A stretch of 64,000 nucleotides of DNA from Amoebophrya sp. A120 (taxonomy: Eukaryota > Sar > Dinophyceae > Syndiniales > Amoebophryaceae), in the NCBI GenBank assembly GCA_905178155.1, contig CAJINV010000005.1, positions 7,996,515 to 8,060,514 of the forward strand, written 5' to 3'. The notes below the pieces were generated by a model that saw only the letters and a program-made list of their open reading frames with translations, did not search any database and had not been told where the DNA came from. Shown here piece by piece: positions 1-12,040 of this stretch (its first letter is position 1; each line of letters starts with the position of its first letter). Position numbers and translations under genes: made by a program.

Positions 1-3000
1 ATCGTTGTTCATTTGTTCCTCGTCCATATTAACATGGTTCTCACCGTCGTCGTCGTCGTCATCCCCCGCCGAGCTGCTCATGGCCTCCAGCATATTGTTG
101 TGGTGGTCCATTTGATCATTTTGAAGATTACTATGCGGGCCCAATAAGTTGTTTGTCCCTTTAATATTTTTCCGTTTCTCTGTGCTGCCCCCGATGTTGA
201 AGCCGGCATCTATCCTGAGTAAAAACGTCCCCACACCAGAGGCAAGATGGGGATTTCGCAACACAAACCTAGAAGCTTTGGGAGTCACGCATGACAAGTT
301 GCACTCCGTAGTGCAGTGCAGGATAGCAAGCGCAGCCGCATCACAGATTCATCTGCTTATCCTGTTCATAGCATCACAAATTCCACAACACGTTTGGAAA
401 TGTTTACCATAGGTATGCGCATCACAAATGTCCTTGCCATTGCAAATCTGCATGACAACTCTGGGGTGGGGACGTTTTTCCTCAGGATAGCCTCGTCCAG
501 CTCGTCATCCGAGTCCGATAATTCAGAAATTTCGTCGGTGTTATCGCAAGAAAAAATTGTTTCACTGTAAACCTGTGATGCATAAAAATGGAACACAGAA
601 ATATTTGTCTTGCTACACATGCAAGAAAGTGGATTTTTAGCTGTGTTTTCCCTTCGGAAGCTTGCATGGCAAATTGGATCTGTCATGTAGAGCAAACCTG
701 TGATGCAAAACCTGCAAAATCCTTACAGTGAAACGCTTTTTTCGTACGATAGGTGTCGACGTCGCTGTACTCTGAAAAGGTGTCCTGCTCTTTCTTGTCT
801 GTCGCACCGCCTCCTGCTCCGGGGGAGAGATGACCGAGTGCAGCAGCAGCATTTGCAGCTCCTGAGGATCCTGGTCCACCTCCAGCTGCTACAAGTTGTG
901 AAAATGCAACACCGGAGTCCTGAAACGTTTTCACCATCAGCCCGGTTGCCGTGTTTTGCACTAAGCCCGTAGTTGTATGATCCGCGGCTGCTGCGTTGGT
1001 CGCTTGCTATGCACTGCAAATATGTCAGGGTCTGGACGATTGCCAGGTTTGTCATGCATATTTTGCATGGCCCATGATACCTGTCACGCATGGCCTAGCA
1101 TCACAGATTTTTGGAGGGCTCCCTGTTGCCTATTCCGCATGAGAAATGCCCTCTTCACGTGAGACAAACGCGACCCCTGCTCTTGCTAGTCATGCACGAC
1201 AGATTTTTTTGGAATTCAAAGACAGCATCACAAGTTGTGACCTTCCAGACCCAGACTACGTATTTGCATTTGATACTTGCTCCGCTGGTTTGAATCCGTT
1301 TTCCACCAGCCACTTGTCGTGCGACTGTTTCCAGGAGTCGAGACTCTGGATGAGCTGCGGCTTGCTGGGATCGGCGTCCAACTCTTTGACTAACTCTTCC
1401 CCGACTTCATCCTGCCACTTGCTGTAGAAATCAAGCTTCTTCTTCTTCTTTTTCGTGGGTACTAAGGAAGCTGTAATTTTTTGCCCAGCAGCAGCTTTGG
1501 AGGTCGTGGCAGCTTTATCTGCTGCTGTTCCGTCGGCCGTGGTCGTGACAGAAGATTTATTTATTTTCCCCGCCACCACCGAAAGCGCGACCTCTTCTTC
1601 CGCTTCCAGTTTCGGAAACAATTTTTTGTCACACACCGCGCCCATTACCGGGTCGCAGGTGCTGCCCCGCTTCCAACTGGTCAAAAATAACTCCGTGTTG
1701 AAATCTTTCAGCACCAGTACTCGCGCGAAGTTGGGGTCCACCGTGGACATAATGGCAACGCACTTTCGCTTCAGCTCCACGATTCCCTGTGAGACCTTTG
1801 TATCAAATGCAAAAGCATCGTACTCGTAGTAATCGCAGTCATGCACCATTACAAATTTTTTTCTTAACAAGGTCAATCCCCATGACAAATTTCATTTCTC
1901 ATGCTGAGGAAATTTGTCATGCATTTATACGAACACGATACTTTTGCAGTTCATACTTTGCCTGCTTGGACGATTTCTGGCCCATATTCGTGGGAAAATT
2001 CAATTTAAAAGCCGACCTTCCCGTAATTTGCCGGTGGTTTTCCGCTATCCTGTGCAAAAGTATCGTACTCGTACTGATTGCAGTCATTCATTACAGATTT
2101 CTTTTCCAAGCTAAATCAGCATGACAAATTCCCTTTCTCATGCTGATGAAATTTGTCATGCAATCACTACTAGTACGATACTTTTGCACAGGATATCCGC
2201 GTGCGTTTTCGGGTCGAAGACTGCCGTCGTCGCCGGCTGCGCCGTGGGCTTCTTACTGTCGTAGCCGAGGGCTTGGAGGAACGAGAGAATTTGAATCGCG
2301 ACCCAGAGCTGGAATTCCGGGGCGGAGAACTGCAGTTGGAACCGGTCCGCATCGGAGCTGAAGCCGACATTTCCGGTCGGTAACCGCGAGGTCAAGGACC
2401 CGATAAAGGAGGGATTTAAAGTGTTGGAAAATTTGTTGGTTGAGCTTAAGTATGCACTGCAAATATGTCTGGGCGGTCTGGAACAATGCGACATTTGTTA
2501 TGCTAGTCTGGCATGACACTAAGCTCTGTATTGCGTCGCCACAAAGAGTGCCCTGTTTATGTTATGCAAAGTGGCTGCTTCTCATGCGGAATACGGAAGA
2601 ACAGAGAGCCACGGAAAAATTAAAATCTGTCATGCTTGGCGGTGCATTACAGTGTGCTTACTTTTCACTGACATGCATCACAAGTTTCCAGACCCAGACA
2701 TTTTTGCAGTTGATATCAAGGGTAAGTTCAGCCCGAACTTCTTGCAATGCCCGGAGGTCACCGCCGGGATCTTTTCGTCGCGCGAGGTCTTGATGTTGCC
2801 TTGCTTCAGCAACACGTGGAAGGGTTTTCTGGGGATGGAGTGCTGCTTGTAAATTTCGGACAAAGCCGTATTGGACGACTTCGACCCGTATGCTCTGCAA
2901 AAGTATCGCATTCGTAGTAATTGCAGGGATGCATTACAAATTTTTTTCGTAACGTAAATCCGCATTACAAATTTCATCTCTCATGCTAAGATATTTGTAA

Positions 3001-6000
3001 TGCATTTATACGATGGATAATACAATGGTTTTGCATTTCATAACCCGGAATTCGAAATCGACTTTGCCTGCTGGTTCATGACCCCGTTGGTCCCCTTGTG
3101 CGTATCCAAGGAAAAAAGTGCTACAGTTACACTTTGTCGTGCAAGACCGGCAACACAGACAACCTTTCTGATGCAGGAAATGCTATGGAGCCTCGTTTCC
3201 TTCCTGTTTTCCCTTGTGATCTTTGCATTGCAACTTTTCTCTGTCATGCAGAGGAAACTTGTGATGCTGAAGTTACAGCAAATGTTGAAGTAGCTGTAAC
3301 ACTTTTCTCGTGGGATAGTGCGCCGCATATTGCCACTGGTTCACCGGTTCTCCGAAGGGAATGTATGCTGAGTAAAAAAATCCCCACTCCCGAGTTGTCA
3401 TGCAACTGTGCAATGACAGGAATCGATTTGTAATGCGCAGCTCCGTGAGAGGCATTTCCAATCGTGTAGTTTTGGTAAATTTGTAATGCTGTAAACAGGA
3501 TGAGAAAGTGGCTTTCTCATGCGGGTTCCGTTGCCAACCAGCACTACACTGCAGAGGGAATCTTGTCATGCACAACTCCCAAAACTTGGAGATTTGTGTT
3601 GCTAGATTCCCAACTTGACTCTGGTGCTGTGGGGACATTTTTACTCAGGATAGAATGTGCTTCGAATTCTTCGCAGAAACCGTCGGCACTTTCGTCCGTT
3701 GCGGGACCATATGCAATGCAAAAGCATCGTACTAGTATAAATCGCATGACAAATTCCCTCAGCATGAAAAATGGAATTTGTAATGCGGATTTCGGTTAAG
3801 AGGGAGATTTGTAATGCATGATTGCGATTACTACGAGTACGATACTTTTGCACAGGATATACCACCGTGTAGTGCGCCTGCACTTCCTGCATGTAGTCCA
3901 GACAAAGGAAGCTATCAAGTGCAAAAGTGTCTGGGTCTGGACGAAAGCGAGATCTGTCACGCAGTTTTTGCCTGGCCCAGATCGTCTAGCATGCAAGCTC
4001 TAGCATCACAGATGTTGAGCAGGTAGAGGTACCCGAATGCCTAATCCGCATGACAAATCCCCTCTTTCGGTAAACAAGAACTGAGGCCTTTTGCTAGCCA
4101 TGCATGACAGATTTTGGCACGATGTAGACTTCGCATCACAAATTCGAACTCTTCCAGACCCAGACATTTTTGCATTCGATAGAAGCAGCTCTTCGCCCAC
4201 TTACTGTACACGGGCGATATTTCCTGCTTCCGCGACGCAGCCTCTTCCAGCTCATTCAGCATGGCGTCGGAATTCAGGTGCTTCATCACGATGTTCCAGA
4301 AGAGGTAGTGCAGCCGCGACGTCTATCCTGAGGAAAAACGTTCCCACCCCAGAGTTCTCATGCAAATGCGCATGCTTAGAATGTTTCTCATGCGGAGCGG
4401 CCCCATGACAAGCCTTTTCTAGTCGTGTTTTGGAATTTGTGACGCACAAATCAGCATGATGGGCTAGGTCTGTGATGCTGATGCTCCTGAACTAGCTAAA
4501 CAGGATTAAGCACAGTAGGAGGCCAAAGAACTTGTCATGCGAAACAGCCAAAGCTGGTTGATTTGTGTAGCAGATATCCCATCTTGACTCTGGGGAGGCG
4601 GGGACATTTTTACATAGGATAACTTCGCGTTGTTCTGCTGCTCCTCCAGGGCCTTCACGCGGTTTATCGCGTTCGCGTTGTTCCGCTGGGAATCCCGGAG
4701 TTGGTGAATTTTCGGCGGGATTTGGAACTTGTGGATATCCTGCTCCGTCAAATCGAACAAATTCAACGCGGATACCACGTTGGTCTTCACAACCGCGTCG
4801 CTCATGTCGTTTCGCGTTTTCCCTGCATTCATCTGTATGGTGAGCAAAGACGTCCCCATCCCAGAGTTGCAATGCAAATCTTGATGCGAAAAAAGAAAAG
4901 CATATTCTAGTCGTGTCTTGGAATTTGTAGTGCTGGAATCAGCATGACATTCTAGATCTTTGATGCTTCTGAACTAGCTAAACAGGATTACACTCCGAGG
5001 GCAAACTTGTCATGCGAAAGAACCAAAGCTGGTTGATTTGTCTAGCAGATTTCCCATCTTGACTATGGGGTGGGGACGTTTTTCCACAGGATAGTCTGCG
5101 GATTGTAGGTATCCGTCACAGCGTTGTGCTTTTTTACCATGTCGTGCAAATCTTTCAACGCCCGCGGGCGCAGATCTTTCGACAGGTGAATCGAACCCAC
5201 TGGATTGGCGAGTACGGACTCGCTGTCCTTGGCCTCGACGGTCTCCATGGGGTTCGTCGCGATCAGCGTGCACACTTTCCGCTTTTTGAGTAACCCGTTC
5301 TTCTCCGACTGCTCCCGTTCCAGCTTCCGCTTTTTCGCGGCTTCCTGCTGTTCCGTCACCTTCGAGGCCACGTAGAAGTTTTTCGGCGGCTGGGGAACGG
5401 GGGATTCGTCCTCCTCGTCGGCCTTGACCCAGGAATACTGCTTTTTCACCATCTGCTTGTTCCGGAAAACGCACTTCAGCAAATCGAGGTACTTCTGCAG
5501 CCTCTCCTCGGGAATTTTCAGGTTTTGGAACATCTCAAACTTCGAAGCGACCTTCTGTTTCTTCGCAGAGGATGAAGCCGCGGTATTATTCCCGGATGAA
5601 TTAACCTGCTTCTGCTCGAGTTTCTGGTCAATCTGCTTCAACAGTGTGTGAAAGCCCTGGACGGTGAAGATGTCTTGCGTGGTCGTGCTATCTTGCAAAT
5701 CCGGAATCAGGCCGGACTGGGTCAACAACTTTGGACCGAGGGACTTTGCCTGCTTGTCAGCCGTTCCCTTTATTTTGGAAGCCGCACTTCCTGCTGCTCC
5801 CGCGGCCCCGGTTGTGGTCTTCGAAGCAGCTCCGGGCAACTGCGCCCCAGCCGCAGCCGGGCTGCTCTTCAACGCGGAGGCTAACACCTGGTACAGAAAG
5901 TTCTGCACAGGCTCACCGTATCGGTTCAGAATGTTTGGTTTTGAAAATCTCTGGATGTTTCGGATCATTTTGTTTTCCAGTTCCAAGCCCTGCTCCAAGA

Positions 6001-9000
6001 CCCGATACGCATCCTGCCGGTACTCGTTGAACAGCTCCAATTTGTCAAAGTATTTCTGCTTCTTTTTAGAAGTCGCGGCAATATCAATAACTTCGTGGTC
6101 AGCATCTTCTAGTACTTCGTCGTGTCTACTAGTACTTCCCTTCGTCATTTTGCCCCCTGTCAGCACGGCGCTTTTAGGCGAGATAATCCCACTGTCCGCG
6201 AGCTGTAACGCGGTCTCGTTGCTTCGGATCTGTTCGTTAATAATGTCCTCCAGATTTTTCTGCGAGTTCAAAGATTGCATCAGCTCGTCGTCGAGATTGG
6301 GGGAGATCAGGTTCTGGTCATGATCTCCCAACTGATGGCCCTCGCCTCTGTTTCGCTGATCCTTGGACTTACTCTCTGACCGCTGCTTGCTTGTTTTCGA
6401 CCCATTGCGAGGGCCGCGCCTGTGCATAACGACGTTTTTACTGCTCAAATCGCTGTCCAACCCTGCAGATTCTTCCCTTCCGGCTGGAGAAGAAAAGATT
6501 TCTTTCCCCTTCTTCAATTCTTTGTACCCAAAGGAATCGAGGTTGAATAGATCCTTGTTTTCCTCTAGTTTATTTTCAGCAGAAGATGATGAGGACGAAG
6601 CGCGCGCCTCTGCTGTCAGCACCGCTTCCATGTCTTTCTGGTTAACTACACCGGACAATGCTGTAGTATTCAAACTTGTACTGCCCTCCTGAGCGAAGGC
6701 AGCAGCCGCGGTCGCAGAGAGCTGAAAGTCGTTTAGATTAAGGTCATCTCCTGCAAGGCTGGCGGCGTCGTCCTCTTGTGTTACCTCATGTTGATCAAGG
6801 CCCAACTCTTCACTCCCCTCGTCCTCCGAGTCGAAATCGGTGCTGGCTGCGCTGCTTTTGCTTCCGCCAATTTGATGTTCCATCACGGACAGGGCAGCGT
6901 CGTTGCCACTTCCCTTGCCAAACAACCACAACCGGTCCCCGTAGGTCTTGATTAAGTGTGCGAGTGCGATATCGAAGAAAAAAACTGTGTTAGTGTAACC
7001 TTCTTTGGCAGACAGCATCACAAATTTGCTCTACATAACAGACAAAACCTGTCATGCGTGGCTTGTAAGGGAAAACACACAGGAGCGGAGGACTTCATGG
7101 CTGTCTGGCATGACAGGCGCGACTCTGTTGCATGCTCTGCATTACAGAGCTACACTTACACTGTTTTTTTCTTGCATACGCGAGGGTGGTTTTGTAGTGC
7201 GCGGAGTACGCGTTTTGCAAAAACAGGGACTGCTGCTTCTTCATGGTTTGGATCTCCAGGTACTCGTTGTTGTTAAACTGGTTCAGGGTGAAGGGCGTGT
7301 TTGCGAGGAGAAAATACTTGCTGTCAAAGTGAAAAAAGCCCTCTCCCCATATTGAAACGGAAATTTCTGGTGCTTGATTTGTGTACTACACAAATCAGCG
7401 CTGTATTGCAGCAAGCGCTTGCAGGCATTTCCTGAGCCTAATTAGGTACTATGCAAAAGGCTAGCACTCAGGCATGACTGACAGCTTTGCAGTAGGCAAA
7501 AGTGCACGACAGCTTGGTTGTGGAATGCGCCAAACGGAAGATCCCATTTGCCTCATATGCAAGACAGAGCTGAGGCTGACTCGTGGTCACAAATCAGCAT
7601 CACAAATTTCCATTGTGAGTATGGAGAGGGGGGATTTTTCCTCACGATACTTGCTGTCGGACCAATCCTCGACCTTCGCGTTGATATCCTGCTTCATACT
7701 GGGCTTCACGTCCGGAAGATGTGCGACCCGGTTGTAGTCGAAGGTCTTCGCGGAAAATTGCTTGGACTTTTTCTTGTCGTTCGAAGCGAGCCGATTCAGA
7801 TCGATCTCGTCGAGGGACAGATCCCGGGACATGAGCGCTTTCACCTTCTTTAACTTCGTGTCGTCGGTATCCTATGTAAAAACATCCCCACACCAGAGTT
7901 AAGATGGGAAATCTGCTAGACAAATCAACCAGCTTTCGCTGTTTCGCATGACAAGTTTGCCCTAATAGTGTGATCCTGTTTCGCTAGTTCAGCAGCATCA
8001 CAGAGCTAGCATATCATGCTGATTCTAGCATCACAAACTCCAAAACGCGAAGAGAAAATGCTTCTCATGGGGCTCCGCATGAGAGACTTTTTTGGCATGC
8101 AGATTTGCATGACAACCCTGGGTTGGGGACGTTTTTACTGAGCATAGTCGGCAGTTGATGTTTTATTTGCTTCCTCTCCAGCAGCAGCTTGGGCTTGGGG
8201 ATTGTCTTCTACTTTAGTATCTAGATCGGTTTTTTCCTCTTTCGTTTTGGTATTGTCCTTCTCTTTCTCGTCCGTACTTGTTGTCCAACCAGTATTACCG
8301 GCTGTGCCATCCTCCACGTTATTCTTTTCCTTCTTCTCTTTATTGTTTTCCTTCGCTTTCTCTTCCTTTTTCTCCTTCTCTTCCGCTAGTTTGCGTTTTT
8401 TTTCCTCCGCCTCGAGCCGCTTTTTCTCTTCTATTACAATGAAAAATGCCCCCACCCCCGAACTTGGGAGCATTTGTATTGCAAACCTTTCCAAATGAAA
8501 CACAACGCCCTCTTGCATCTATCAGCATCGCAGGTTTTCAATCGTGAATGGCAAAAATTTGTATTGCAAAAGACCCCAGCAAGAGCGGAACTTGTCATGC
8601 AAGCGATGCGATACACGCTTACATTCTGCATCCGAAAGGTTCATACTCCTTTCATGCATGGCAAAAAGTTTTCATTTGGAAAGTTCGCATCACAAATTTT
8701 TGCAATTTAGGGGTGGGGGGCACTTTTCACTGTAATATCTTCCTCCTCGAGTTTTTTCTTCTCGATTTCCTCTTTTTTCCGCTTATGCATTGCAAACATG
8801 TCTGGGCTGGAAGATTCCGAGGTTTGTCATGCTGGTCCGGCATGACCCCGTAACTCTGTACTGCGTGGCCACAAACAGGCGCTGCTCTCGCCTGTCATGC
8901 AAAAACACAGTTTCTCATGCGGAATACGCAGCACAGCAGCACGAAAAAACTTGTCATGCTTGGCGACGCATTAATACAGTGCATTCGTCATTGACTGACT

Positions 9001-10753
9001 TGCATTACAAGTTGCAAAGACCCGGACATATTATTTGCAGTGCATACCGCTTCTCTTCCAGCATCTTCTCGACGAATTCCTTGCGCTTGTGGGACAGCGT
9101 GATCTTCTCGTCCTGTCGCAGAACGGCGGTATCTATGCATTGCAAATATGTCTGGGTCTGGAAGAATGCAACTTGTGATGCTGCGTCTGGATTCTACACA
9201 GAACCTGTACTATTGCGTGACCAGCAAAAGAGGTCCGTTTTTTGCTTCACGGAGAGGGCATTTCTCATGCAGTACAAGCATCAGAAAGCCCTCAAAAATC
9301 TGTGATGCTAGGGCATGCATCACAGACATTATGGGTCATGCGAAACATGCATGACAAGCGCTGCTTTTTTCCAGACCCAGACATATTTGCATTTGATAGT
9401 ATCCGCAGTTTTAATCATGATGTCCATTTTGGAAACCAGTTCGATGAAACAGCAGTGGAAATTCTCGAAGTTCCCCTCGTGCGCGTACTTCACCACTTCC
9501 TGGAACAGGTCGAAGGCCAAGTGGGTCATTGCGAGGAACTGATTTTTATTTTCATGGGTTTATTTTTGCATTTTTCAAAAGGTCCTACTCCTTGTAGAAG
9601 CAAATCTGCATCTTCACAAAGTCCTCGTCAAAGTCATCAAATGATAAAACAAGTTCACTATTACCAGGTGATATTCTCGAGTCCAGTGCAAGTCTTCCGT
9701 GTTGCCGTCCGCTTCAACATCCTGTCCCCCAGCAGCTACAACGCCACTTACTATTTCCTCTCCACTACTAGCCGCGGAGGAGGTGAAATTGCCGGCGATT
9801 TGGTCCTTCCTCGCACTGGATGATCCGATCAAGCACCCAAGCGTTTTCCGGAGCTTCGCAAATTCCGCGTCGTCAAATGCTTGCTCAGTGGAGAGAAACT
9901 GCCCGAAGCCGATGATTCCGTTGCCGATGAAACTCAGCACCGCTTCCTCGGCTGTGACGGACAGATTGTTTGCCGAGGACAATACTGCAGACAGGTCGAC
10001 AAGATGAGAAGTTGTGGCATCATCATGATCCTGTTCTACTTCCCGACGAGTAGTTGTACTAGCATCGCCCCCTGGCGGAATTTTCCCAAGCAAAACCTCT
10101 TGTATCAGCTTGATCATATCAAATACAAATATGTCTGGGTCTGGAAGGATGCAAGGTTTGCCATGCTTGTCTGGCATGACTGAAGAGTTTGTGATGCGTG
10201 TTCAAGAAGAGACCCGTTTGCTTGTCATGCAAAAACGCAGTTTGTCATGCGCGAAGAAGTGCAACACTAAGCCGCGCAAATATTTCTCATGCTTGGCTGT
10301 GCATTACAGAGCATTCACTATTCACAACCCAGCATTACAAGTTTGAGTTTCCAGACCCAGACATATTTGCAATGCATAGATCAGGCACGGCTCCAATTTG
10401 AGGCGGATCTGCGCCGCGAAATCGAAGTCCGCTGTGGGGCTAGAAGTTGATGCTGTATTATTTCCTTGCAATACAACATCGCCACTGTTGTTGCTTCCCC
10501 CAAGCGCCGTAGTACTATCGGTGCTAGCCGCGGCCTGCTGTAGTGCGGCTTCGGTTTTTATCACCTCCGCTAGGGTCTGCAGAAACGGCAGCGAGGCTGA
10601 CGTGCTCCTTGATGTCGCTGTAGTTCTTGTGCGAAGGTGGTCGCTTTGATGTTCCTGCTGGAAAGAGTTTTTCACATCCCCTGCTCCGTAGCACTGCGCG
10701 CAATAGTCCGCGTAGGCGGAGCGGAACCGGGCGGTAATAGCGGTGTCGTTCAT
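1..10753 (-). CDS. Large multi-exon protein, THOC1/Hpr1-like C-terminal part (3' end outside window)
   Basis: About 22 exons and 1,900 residues remain in the window. The start is the ATG at 10751-10753 (MNDTAITARF). All but one intron are introner elements; the exception is a GT-AG intron at 9539-9664. The longest exon (5094-6969) encodes about 620 residues, rich in acidic, Ser and Lys stretches; 8148-8431 encodes a Lys/Glu coiled-coil-like segment. The C-terminal part (about 1276-2450) has the pattern LQFSAPEF..., then IQILSFLQALG, then after about 70 residues LKDFNTELFLTSWKRGSTC. This resembles, by memory, the region of THO subunit 1 with LQLSDSNFRRH, LFQYLKG and NTEENWNSWKNEGC. THO couples transcription to mRNA export in the nucleus. 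The N-terminal two thirds are unrecognised, so this could be a much enlarged THOC1 or a different protein sharing that module. The tail (1-210) is acidic with a run of Asp. Confidence 0.6.
211..489. mobile_element. Introner, family B
   Basis: The ends are TATCCTGAGTAAAAACG and CGTTTTTCCTCAGGATA. The flanking repeat is degenerate (GCATC/GCCTC). Splicing it out joins DELDEA to GFNIGGS in gene 1. Confidence 0.85.
542..751. mobile_element. Introner, family F
   Basis: The left end is TATCGCAAG and the right end ACGATA, with inverted TTTCACTGTAA/TTACAGTGAAA. The flanking repeat is GGTGT. It interrupts gene 1. Confidence 0.8.
1008..1275. mobile_element. Introner, family A
   Basis: The left end is TATGCACTGCAAATATG and the right end CATTTGATA. 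The flanking repeat is CTTGC. It interrupts gene 1. Confidence 0.85.
1801..1955. mobile_element. Introner, family C
   Basis: The ends carry GCATCGTACTCG and its degenerate inverse. The flanking repeat is CTTTG. Splicing gives ...KQAKVSQGIVELK in gene 1. Confidence 0.85.
2046..2195. mobile_element. Introner, family C
   Basis: The ends are TATCCTGTGCAAAAG and CTTTTGCACAGGATA, a perfect 15-bp inverted repeat. The flanking repeat is TCCGC. Splicing gives DPKTHAENHRQ in gene 1. Confidence 0.9.
2451..2715. mobile_element. Introner, family A
   Basis: The left end is TATGCACTGC and the right end GCAGTTGATA. The flanking repeat is degenerate (CTTAA/CTTGA on the gene strand). Splicing gives NLPLSSTNKF in gene 1. 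Confidence 0.85.
2889..3042. mobile_element. Introner, family C (decayed right end)
   Basis: The left end is TATGCTCTGCAAAAG; the right end TTTTGCATTTCATA is partly eroded. The flanking repeat is ACCCG. Confidence 0.75.
3103..3317. mobile_element. Introner, family D
   Basis: The inverted ends contain GTGCTACAGTTACAC and AGCTGTAACACTT. The flanking repeat is GTGCG. Confidence 0.85.
3364..3652. mobile_element. Introner, family B
   Basis: The left end is TATGCTGAGTAAAAAAA and the right end TTTACTCAGGATA. The flanking repeat is GAATG. Confidence 0.85.
3710..3859. mobile_element. Introner, family C
   Basis: The left end is TATGCAATGCAAAAGC and the right end CTTTTGCACAGGATA. The flanking repeat is ACCA. 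Confidence 0.8.
3913..4181. mobile_element. Introner, family A
   Basis: The left end is TATCAAGTGCAAAAG and the right end TTTTTGCATTCGATA. The flanking repeat is GAAGC. Confidence 0.85.
4324..4621. mobile_element. Introner, family B
   Basis: The left end is TATCCTGAGGAAAAACG and the right end TTTTTACATAGGATA. The flanking repeat is imperfect (ACGTC/ACTTC). Confidence 0.8.
4836..5093. mobile_element. Introner, family B
   Basis: The left end is TATGGTGAGCAAAGACG and the right end CGTTTTTCCACAGGATA. The flanking repeat is TCTG. Confidence 0.8.
6970..7178. mobile_element. Introner, family H
   Basis: The inverted ends are AAAACTGTGTTAGTGTAAC and CTACACTTACACTGTTTTT. The flanking repeat is GCGA. 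It lies at the 5' edge of the longest exon of gene 1. Confidence 0.8.
7322..7649. mobile_element. Introner, family E
   Basis: The inverted ends contain GCCCTCTCCCCATAT and GTATGGAGAGGGGGG. The flanking repeat is CTTGC. Confidence 0.8.
7868..8147. mobile_element. Introner, family B
   Basis: The left end is TATCCTATGTAAAAAC and the right end TTTACTGAGCATA. The flanking repeat is GTCGG. It is a good full-length reference for the split copy at 56602-58831. Confidence 0.85.
8432..8737. mobile_element. Introner, B-variant (AAAATGCCCCCACCCC)
   Basis: The left end is TATTACAATGAAAAATG and the right end CACTTTTCACTGTAATA. The flanking repeat is TCTTC. The outer ends differ from typical family B, although the C-rich part is shared. 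Confidence 0.8.
8784..9046. mobile_element. Introner, family A
   Basis: The left end is TATGCATTGCAAACATG and the right end TTTGCAGTGCATA. The flanking repeat is CCGCT. Confidence 0.85.
9134..9398. mobile_element. Introner, family A
   Basis: The left end is TATGCATTGCAAATATG and the right end CATATTTGCATTTGATA. The flanking repeat is GTATC. Splicing gives KTADTAVLRQDEK in gene 1. Confidence 0.9.
10117..10378. mobile_element. Introner, family A
   Basis: The left end is TATCAAATACAAATATG and the right end CATATTTGCAATGCATA. The flanking repeat is GATCA. It is the first intron of gene 1. Confidence 0.9.
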
Positions 10754-12040
10754 GGTCTTCAGTAGTTAGATTGTCGATAATACTAGGGTAGTAGTTGTAC
10801 TTCTACTTCGGTTTACAAAATGAAAGCCTTTTATTAAAACCCTCGTCGCTGTCGCTGAAATGAAAAACAAGACCCGCCAACATTCTTATACTACAGCTTC
10901 TTGTTCTTTCTGTGTAAAAATATCAGCTACTAGTTGACAAAAATGTTGGATGTAGTTGTGGTCGCTGCTGATACGATCATCGATTGAGAGGTCGGCGAAA
11001 TTGCAGCCCTAGTGTAAATCGTCGGTCGTGATCATGAACTTCTAAGGACACACTTTTCAGGGAGTCGTTTATCACTAGTTCTCTTTTTTCGGTATAAGGC
11101 TTTGGAACATGGTCAAATGCGGTAGTTATGCAAGCGAAAGAGACAGACGTGCGGATCTCGTGTCAGAATGCGATGTTGGATCTGGAAATACTTGTTCAGA
11201 GTGGTCGGTGCCGTGTAGGAGCATTGTACCGGCGGAAGTTACTGTTGCTAGGTTGTTTCTTCTATCTTTCACTTTCTTGATGTCGCCCTTGTGTTCAAAC
11301 AAGAAATGACGCTTATATTGATACGTTGAAACAGAACAGATAATTGATACAGATACTAGGTGCTAGAACAAGAACATCCGTGGCGGCCCCACCACGACTT
11401 CTACCTTTCGCAAGACAACGCCTAGTAGTGCGTATTTTCGTCTATATCTGCTGCCAGCGCTGTGGTCAGAAACAACTTTGTGTACAGGGTGTATAAAAAC
11501 GGTTCTTCGCACCACTATCAACTTTTGTACAGGCCAGCCACATCCATGACAGATTTATTTCATTATCACATAAAAAGCCGAAAAAAACTTCTGAAATAGT
11601 ACAACCAAGTGGAGCACCAGAAGGCGCTTGTTTGCTTGAATGTCATGAGTACGTATCAAGTAACAGATGTATGCATTTTTGCTCGTCCTCCTTGTGCATT
11701 TTGTTTGTGTATAGTCGGAGACAAAAAAGCCGCAGTTTTTCTTACATACTGTACAGATGAGATCTTCGGTGATGATCAACATCTACAATAACGGCGAGTA
11801 CAAAAAAGAATTGTGCCGCACAAAGTTAATTTTGGTCTACCTGTAAAAAGATCCTCTGCAACTTGAATACTATTTCAAACGGTCTGTGCTTGATGTAGTT
11901 TTTACCTCAGCTATGAAGATGGACAATGAGAATGATCTTCTTCTTCTTCGAATTCGAAATATCAAATGGTTAAAAGTATAGTTGTAATTGATGCACGTTT
12001 ATTAAATTTTGCAAAAAGTAGTCCCGAAACAAACTCAGGA
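10754..12040. other. Intergenic, 1.3 kb
   Basis: This lies between the start of gene 1 and the syntaxin stop. I see AT-rich unique sequence with no introner and no supportable ORF. The gene 1 promoter should lie near its left end, but I recognise no motif. Confidence 0.6.
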
